From: Frankiales bacterium
GTDB lineage: Bacteria > Actinomycetota > Actinomycetes > Mycobacteriales > SCTD01
DNA length: 10,865 nucleotides
Assembly: GCA_004299215.1 (NCBI GenBank)
Contig: SCTD01000280.1
Span: 1-10,865 of the forward strand
Direction of reading: 5' to 3'
Positions within the stretch are counted from its first letter, which is position 1, and each line of letters begins with the position of its first letter. The notes under the pieces were generated by a model that saw nothing but the letters and a program-made list of their open reading frames with translations, was not told where the DNA came from and did not search any database. The position numbers and the translations under genes were made by a program. This document shows positions 7,697 through 10,865 of the stretch, in pieces.

Positions 7697-8947
7697 TCAG
7701 GTCGTGACGGAGCGTGCCGTGAACACGTTGCGCAGCAGCGGCCGGTCGAGTTCGGCGCTCTGCAGGAACGTGCTGCTCCAGACCATCTGCAGCCGGCCCT
7801 GCGGGTCGGTGTCCACCGACGTGGCCACCGAGGGCGGCTGCGAGGCGCCGGCCGGCGCGGCCGGGTCGTGGTCGGCGAAGTCGTACCAGACCGGTCGCGA
7901 GCCGGGGGAGAACAGCGCCACCTGGACGTGCCAGCCCTCGCCGGGAGCTGCGCGGGTGTACGTGGTCGCCGCGACGCGGCCGCGCGCCGAGACGGCGAAC
8001 GCTGTGCCGCGGGCCTCCCCGCGCGGCAGGGCGAGGTCCTGCGCGGTGGCCCGCGCCCCCCTGTAGCGGGTCAGGGTGCGACCGCTCAGCACGAACAGCG
8101 TGCCGTCGGGGCCGACGTCCGCGACGGCCTGGGCGGTCCCGGGCAGGCGGGTGACCGCCCCGAAGGTCGCGCCACCGTCGCGACTGCGGTGGAGCGCGAT
8201 GCCGGCGTCGTCCGTGCAGACGGCCCAGAACGTCGCAGCGGCCGGACGGGGGTCCGCCGCGACGTCGCAGGCCCCCGCCAGCGTCGTCTGGACGGTGACG
8301 GCCGTCCCGGCCGGGTCGAGCCGGGCCAGGCCCGTCGACGCCGCACCGGTGTTCGCGGCGGCCACGACCGCGTCCCTGCCGTTCGTGGCCAGGGACACCC
8401 GCGACGACGTGCCGCCGGGCAGGCCCGGGCTCACGACCGTCGTCCCGCCGTCCGCGAGCCGTCCCTTGCCGGCTGCCACCACCCGGTGCACCACGACGAC
8501 GGCGCCCCGATCCTCGGCGAGCAGCGTGACCGCGCCCGCCGACGTCACGTCGCGCGCCGTCCCCTGGGGCAGCAGCTGCTCGGCTCCGCGCGGCAGGACG
8601 TCGAGGTTCTGCCAGGTGAGGCCGTCGTCGAAGGAGGTCCACGCCCAGGCCGAGGCGCGCGTCGCCGTACGGGCCCCGGGGTCCACGCCGACGGCGGTCT
8701 GCGTGTCCTCCTTGCGGGCGACCACGAAGCGGTTGCCGAAGCCGTCGACGGACACGACCGGGTCCGTGCCGCCGGGGGTGATGCGCCCCTCCAGCTCCGG
8801 CGTGACCATGACCTCGAGGTCCATCCGGGGGGCGCCCTTCGGCGTCTCCCGCGGGTTGTGCGCCACGGCCGGCCCGGCGACGAGCGCGCCGCCGGCGACC
8901 GCCGTCGCGAGGACGGCGGCCAGCAGGCGGCGCGGGGTCGGGGTCAT
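7697..8947 (-). CDS. Secreted BNR/Asp-box beta-propeller-like protein
   Basis: The product has 416 residues. The ATG at 8947 is chosen because it opens directly into a signal peptide (basic MTPTPRR, hydrophobic Ala/Leu/Val core, cleavage near PAVA-HN at 29/30); the frame stays open further upstream only as a shadow of the neighbouring gene. The mature part is beta-rich and has two clear Asp boxes, SFDDGLTW (105-112) and SRDGGATF (255-262), plus repeated blade-like segments such as PVVSVDGFGNRFVVA and RVSLATNGRDAVVAA. This suggests a six- or seven-bladed propeller of the BNR/sialidase-like fold. No membrane anchor is seen, so it is probably released or held by a partner. Two Cys (227, 244) may pair. 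It lies 23 nt after the LVIVD gene and one base before the VWA gene, in one operon with both. No enzymatic residues can be named; the function is unknown. Confidence 0.8.
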   Translation of the reverse strand: MTPTPRRLLAAVLATAVAGGALVAGPAVAHNPRETPKGAPRMDLEVMVTPELEGRITPGGTDPVVSVDGFGNRFVVARKEDTQTAVGVDPGARTATRASAWAWTSFDDGLTWQNLDVLPRGAEQLLPQGTARDVTSAGAVTLLAEDRGAVVVVHRVVAAGKGRLADGGTTVVSPGLPGGTSSRVSLATNGRDAVVAAANTGAASTGLARLDPAGTAVTVQTTLAGACDVAADPRPAAATFWAVCTDDAGIALHRSRDGGATFGAVTRLPGTAQAVADVGPDGTLFVLSGRTLTRYRGARATAQDLALPRGEARGTAFAVSARGRVAATTYTRAAPGEGWHVQVALFSPGSRPVWYDFADHDPAAPAGASQPPSVATSVDTDPQGRLQMVWSSTFLQSAELDRPLLRNVFTARSVTT

Positions 8948-8970
8948 CGGCTCGGGGGTGCCGGTCCCGG

Positions 8971-10146
8971 CTAGCCGAGCGGGCCGGTGTAGCGGAGGAT
9001 GTCGATGCCGCGCTGGTAGTCGATGTTGTAGACGATCTCGTTCGTGCGCCAGTAGGCCGCGGAGGTGGCGCCGGCGAACGGCACGAACCAGCCGACCTCC
9101 TTGATCTTGCCGGTGTTCTTGGCGACGGTCAGGAACTTCGTGCCGGCCTCGTAGCCGCCGAGGGCGACGACGCCGCCGTCCTTCCAGGTCGGGTGCGCCT
9201 CGAACCAGTGCGGGGTGCAGCCGAACGCGCCGACCGGCGGGTTGCCGTCGACGAACGCGCCGTTCTTGTACTCGAAGCGGTCGACGGTCGTGAACTTCTT
9301 GGTCTTCTGCCAGTTCCTGGTGTCGACGACGTTGAACGTGGCCGAGTCCTCGGTGCAGAACTGAGCGCCGGTCAGCACGGTCTCGCCGCCCACGAGGGCC
9401 CAGCGGTCCTTGGCCTGGCGCGGCCACTTGTTGGAGTGGACGAACTCCTCCTCGTCGCCCACGGCGAGCAGCTTGGGCTTCGCCGGGTTCTTGCGGAAGT
9501 CGAGCAGCATGGTCGGGCGGGTGCTGGTCAGGACCAGGCCGGGCGCGACCTCGCTGACGTCGTGGGCCGACTTGCCGGGCAGGTCGGTCCGCCAGTCGCC
9601 GATCTCCTTGGGCTGGTCGGGACGGCGCAGGTCGATGATGTGGCCGTCGCTCGACAGGACGTACTTGCAGTCGAGGATGCAGCTCGCGGTGTGGCCGCCG
9701 AGGCCGTCAGCCGCGGCGATCTCGACCGGGTTGTCCAGCGACTGGATGTCCCAGACGTGCAGGACGTCGCCGGGCAGCTCCTCGCTGAAGATCATGATGC
9801 GGCCGTTGGTGGCCACGTCCTCGTTCTCGAACTTGAAGCCGAACGGCACCGGGGTGCCGACCAGCGTCGGGGAGACCGGGTCGGAGATGTCGTAGATGGA
9901 GAACGACTTCCACGACGTGACGACCATGTAGTCCTTGCCGTCACGCGTGAAGATGTTCGCGCCCGTGGCGGTGCCGACCTCGAACGGGACCAGCCCGACG
10001 TACTCGACGTTGGAGCTGGTGAGGCCGCCGACGCCGGGGACGACCGGTCCGGCCGTGGCGCTCGACAGGGTGCCGGGCAGCAGGCCGCCGACGAGGGCGA
10101 GGGCGGCGGAGGCCAGCGTGACGCGGCGCTTCGGGGACAGCTTCAA
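8971..10146 (-). CDS. Secreted LVIVD-repeat beta-propeller protein
   Basis: The product has 391 residues. The start is TTG at 10146, with GGAG eight bases upstream, leading into a signal peptide (basic KLSPKRR, hydrophobic 9-28, cleavage near SATAG). The mature protein has the repeat style of LVIVD proteins, with blade cores such as FSIYDISDPVSPTLVG (82-97), LHVWDIQSLDNPVEI (129-143), IIDLRRPDQPKEIGDW (170-185) and GIDILRYTG (380-388). Conserved-looking histidines sit in loops: GHTASC (151-156), SAHDV (194-198), FVHSNKWP (235-242) and CTPHWFEAHP (310-319). Cys156 and Cys160, and perhaps Cys264 and Cys310, could form disulfides in an exported protein. The His set suggests a metal or cofactor site on the propeller face, but this is inference; the family has no settled function that I know. 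It is the first gene of the propeller cassette and sits 72 nt downstream of the epimerase gene. Confidence 0.85.
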   Translation of the reverse strand: MKLSPKRRVTLASAALALVGGLLPGTLSSATAGPVVPGVGGLTSSNVEYVGLVPFEVGTATGANIFTRDGKDYMVVTSWKSFSIYDISDPVSPTLVGTPVPFGFKFENEDVATNGRIMIFSEELPGDVLHVWDIQSLDNPVEIAAADGLGGHTASCILDCKYVLSSDGHIIDLRRPDQPKEIGDWRTDLPGKSAHDVSEVAPGLVLTSTRPTMLLDFRKNPAKPKLLAVGDEEEFVHSNKWPRQAKDRWALVGGETVLTGAQFCTEDSATFNVVDTRNWQKTKKFTTVDRFEYKNGAFVDGNPPVGAFGCTPHWFEAHPTWKDGGVVALGGYEAGTKFLTVAKNTGKIKEVGWFVPFAGATSAAYWRTNEIVYNIDYQRGIDILRYTGPLG

Positions 10147-10205
10147 CTCGACGCTCCAGGGCGCGGGGGAGACGGGACTGCCCCCTGGATTCGCCCTGTG
10201 TCGAG
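10147..10205 (-). promoter_or_regulatory. Leader hairpin covering the ribosome site of the LVIVD gene
   Basis: CTCGAC (10147-10152) pairs with GTCGAG (10200-10205). Inside it, either TCCAGGG (10155-10161) pairs with CCCTGGA (10183-10189), or CAGGGCG (10157-10163) pairs with CGCCCTG (10192-10198); the two inner pairings exclude each other. In the minus-strand RNA the 3' arms contain the GGAG ribosome site and abut the TTG start, so the fold would hide the start region. No U-tract follows, but the same structure could alternatively act as a terminator for the epimerase gene. Confidence 0.5.
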
Positions 10206-10218
10206 GATCTCCTGCCGG

Positions 10219-10647
10219 CTAGTGGCCCATGCCGCCCGGACCGGGCTCCACCAGCTCGACGAGCACGCCGCCGGCGCTCTTCGGGTGGATGAAGTTGACC
10301 CGGCTGCCCGCCGTGCCGCTCTTCGGCTCGTCGTAGAGCAGCCGCATGCCCTGGGACCGCAGGTGGTCGCTCACCTCGTCGATCGAGTCCACCCGGTAGG
10401 CCATCTGCTGGATGCCGGGGCCGTTCTTGTCGAGGAACCGCCCGATCGTGGTGTCGGGGGACAGCGGTGCGAGCAGCTGGATGTACGACCCGCTGTCCCC
10501 CACCGCGAGCATCGCCTCGCGGACTCCCTGCTCCTCGTTGACCTCCGTGTGGACGCAGCGCATCCCGAAGCTCTTCTCGTACAGCTCGATCGCGGCGTCG
10601 AGGTCGGCGACGGCGATGCCGACGTGGTCGATGTGCGTGATCTGCAC
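10219..10647 (-). CDS. mce: Methylmalonyl-CoA (ethylmalonyl-CoA) epimerase
   Basis: This 142-residue protein of the vicinal-oxygen-chelate fold interconverts the 2R and 2S forms of methylmalonyl-CoA and, in the ethylmalonyl-CoA pathway, ethylmalonyl-CoA. The GTG start at 10647 is set by AAGGAG six bases upstream and by the normal family N terminus (ITHIDHVGIAV). The open frame continues upstream to 10827, but that part is antisense to the thiolase gene. Metal ligands by position are His8 (HVG), Gln57 (SYIQLL) and Glu131 (VLVELVEP). Where the Propionibacterium enzyme has the second His, this protein has Gln81 in GIQQMAYRV. Other family blocks are VNEEQGVREAML (36-47), LYDEP (104-108) and INFIHPK-like VNFIHPK (117-123). 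It diverges from the thiolase gene across a 76-bp gap and is followed, same strand, by the propeller cassette and ccrA. Confidence 0.95.
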   Translation of the reverse strand: MQITHIDHVGIAVADLDAAIELYEKSFGMRCVHTEVNEEQGVREAMLAVGDSGSYIQLLAPLSPDTTIGRFLDKNGPGIQQMAYRVDSIDEVSDHLRSQGMRLLYDEPKSGTAGSRVNFIHPKSAGGVLVELVEPGPGGMGH

Positions 10648-10723
10648 GGGAGGCTCCTTCGGGACGGCGGGTTGCTGCTGGGTATCGTCGCAGGGACGCA
10701 ATTCCGAGCTCAGGAGGTCCCCC
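10648..10723. promoter_or_regulatory. Divergent intergenic region between epimerase and thiolase genes
   Basis: The 76 bp must hold promoters for both directions unless the genes are read from elsewhere. Each gene has a strong ribosome site here: AGGAGG at 10712-10717 (plus strand) and AAGGAG on the complement at about 10654-10659. TATCGT at 10683-10688 fits the actinobacterial -10 pattern TANNNT on the plus strand, but I see no good -35 at proper spacing. The minus-strand promoter is not obvious. Confidence 0.35.
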
Positions 10724-10865
10724 GTGGCCACGTCCGTCATCGTCTCCGGCGCCCGCACCCCGATCGGGAAGCTGTCGGGAGCCTTCAAGGACTTCTCCGC
10801 CATGGACCTCGGCGGCGTCGCCATCAAGAGCGCCCTCGAGCGCTCCGGCGTGACCGGCGACCAGG
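10724..10865 (+). CDS. Acetyl-CoA C-acetyltransferase (thiolase), N-terminal part
   Basis: The GTG start at 10724 is preceded by AGGAGG with a six-base spacer. The 47 codons in the window encode the N terminus of a biosynthetic-type thiolase: SVIVSGARTPIGKLSGAF (4-21), then a DLGG helix leading into AIKSALERSGV. This matches the first strand-helix unit of AtoB-like acetyl-CoA acetyltransferases, which join two acetyl-CoA into acetoacetyl-CoA, the first step towards crotonyl-CoA and thus the substrate of Ccr. The active-site Cys and His lie outside the window, so a beta-oxidation thiolase cannot be formally excluded. The gene diverges from mce, a pairing I also recall from Streptomyces. Confidence 0.9.
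   Translation, partial: MATSVIVSGARTPIGKLSGAFKDFSAMDLGGVAIKSALERSGVTGDQ

Noticed and set aside
5671..7707. 678-codon plus-strand open frame antisense to the VWA gene
   Set aside because: The composition is that of a GC-rich shadow, with no ribosome site or motif. The minus strand carries a signal peptide, Asp boxes and VWA.
4885..8947. Sialidase (neuraminidase) activity for the Asp-box proteins
   Set aside because: Asp boxes are structural. No FRIP-type motif, Arg triad or catalytic Tyr/Glu arrangement could be recognised.
8948..9427. N-terminal extension of the BNR protein to an upstream start
   Set aside because: This part overlaps the LVIVD gene in another frame and is Arg-rich nonsense. 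The ATG at 8947 gives a proper signal peptide.
10648..10827. 60-residue N-terminal extension of the epimerase
   Set aside because: It is antisense to the thiolase start and lies upstream of a good ribosome site. The GTG at 10647 gives the family's normal length.

Overview
The window is chromosomal DNA from a GC-rich actinobacterium. The evidence is third-position GC saturation in every gene, GTG and TTG starts, strong GGAGG-type ribosome sites mixed with starts that lack one, a DivIVA/Wag31-like coiled-coil protein, and crotonyl-CoA carboxylase/reductase. The family cannot be fixed from this sequence. The content resembles chromosomes of filamentous or nocardioform actinomycetes rather than a plasmid or phage, and no transposase, integrase, tRNA or CRISPR array is visible.

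Layout. All complete genes lie on the minus strand, so the window reads right to left. At the far right a thiolase gene starts on the plus strand (10724, cut by the window edge) and diverges from a methylmalonyl/ethylmalonyl-CoA epimerase gene (10647-10219). After a structured 72-nt gap comes a tight cluster of three secreted proteins, each built on beta-propeller-type repeats: an LVIVD-type protein (10146-8971), a BNR/Asp-box protein (8947-7697) and a large Asp-box plus von Willebrand A protein with a C-terminal membrane anchor (7695-4885). Crotonyl-CoA carboxylase/reductase (4844-3507) follows after 40 nt and ends at a strong GC hairpin (3467-3499). A second unit then holds a DivIVA-domain coiled-coil protein (3451-2624) overlapping an AI-2E family membrane protein (2631-1273). 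A gene-free stretch of about 400 bp carries a striking 22-bp inverted repeat. Last is a secreted protein with a charged repeat linker and a Thr-rich tail, running off the left edge (875-1).

How the parts fit. Thiolase, epimerase and Ccr are three enzymes of acetyl-CoA to ethylmalonyl-CoA/methylmalonyl-CoA metabolism (ethylmalonyl-CoA pathway, also an extender-unit supply). The propeller cassette sits between the epimerase and Ccr genes on the same strand and may share transcripts with them. From memory, the Streptomyces coelicolor epimerase and thiolase genes lie next to scy and filP, which encode polar coiled-coil proteins. The DivIVA-like gene here may be the counterpart of that linkage, with Ccr and the propeller cassette lying between.

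The best candidate for an undescribed system is the three-gene propeller cassette. It encodes two exported soluble propellers and one membrane-tethered propeller with a VWA domain, joined by gaps of 23 nt and 1 nt and preceded by a leader that can fold over its own ribosome site.
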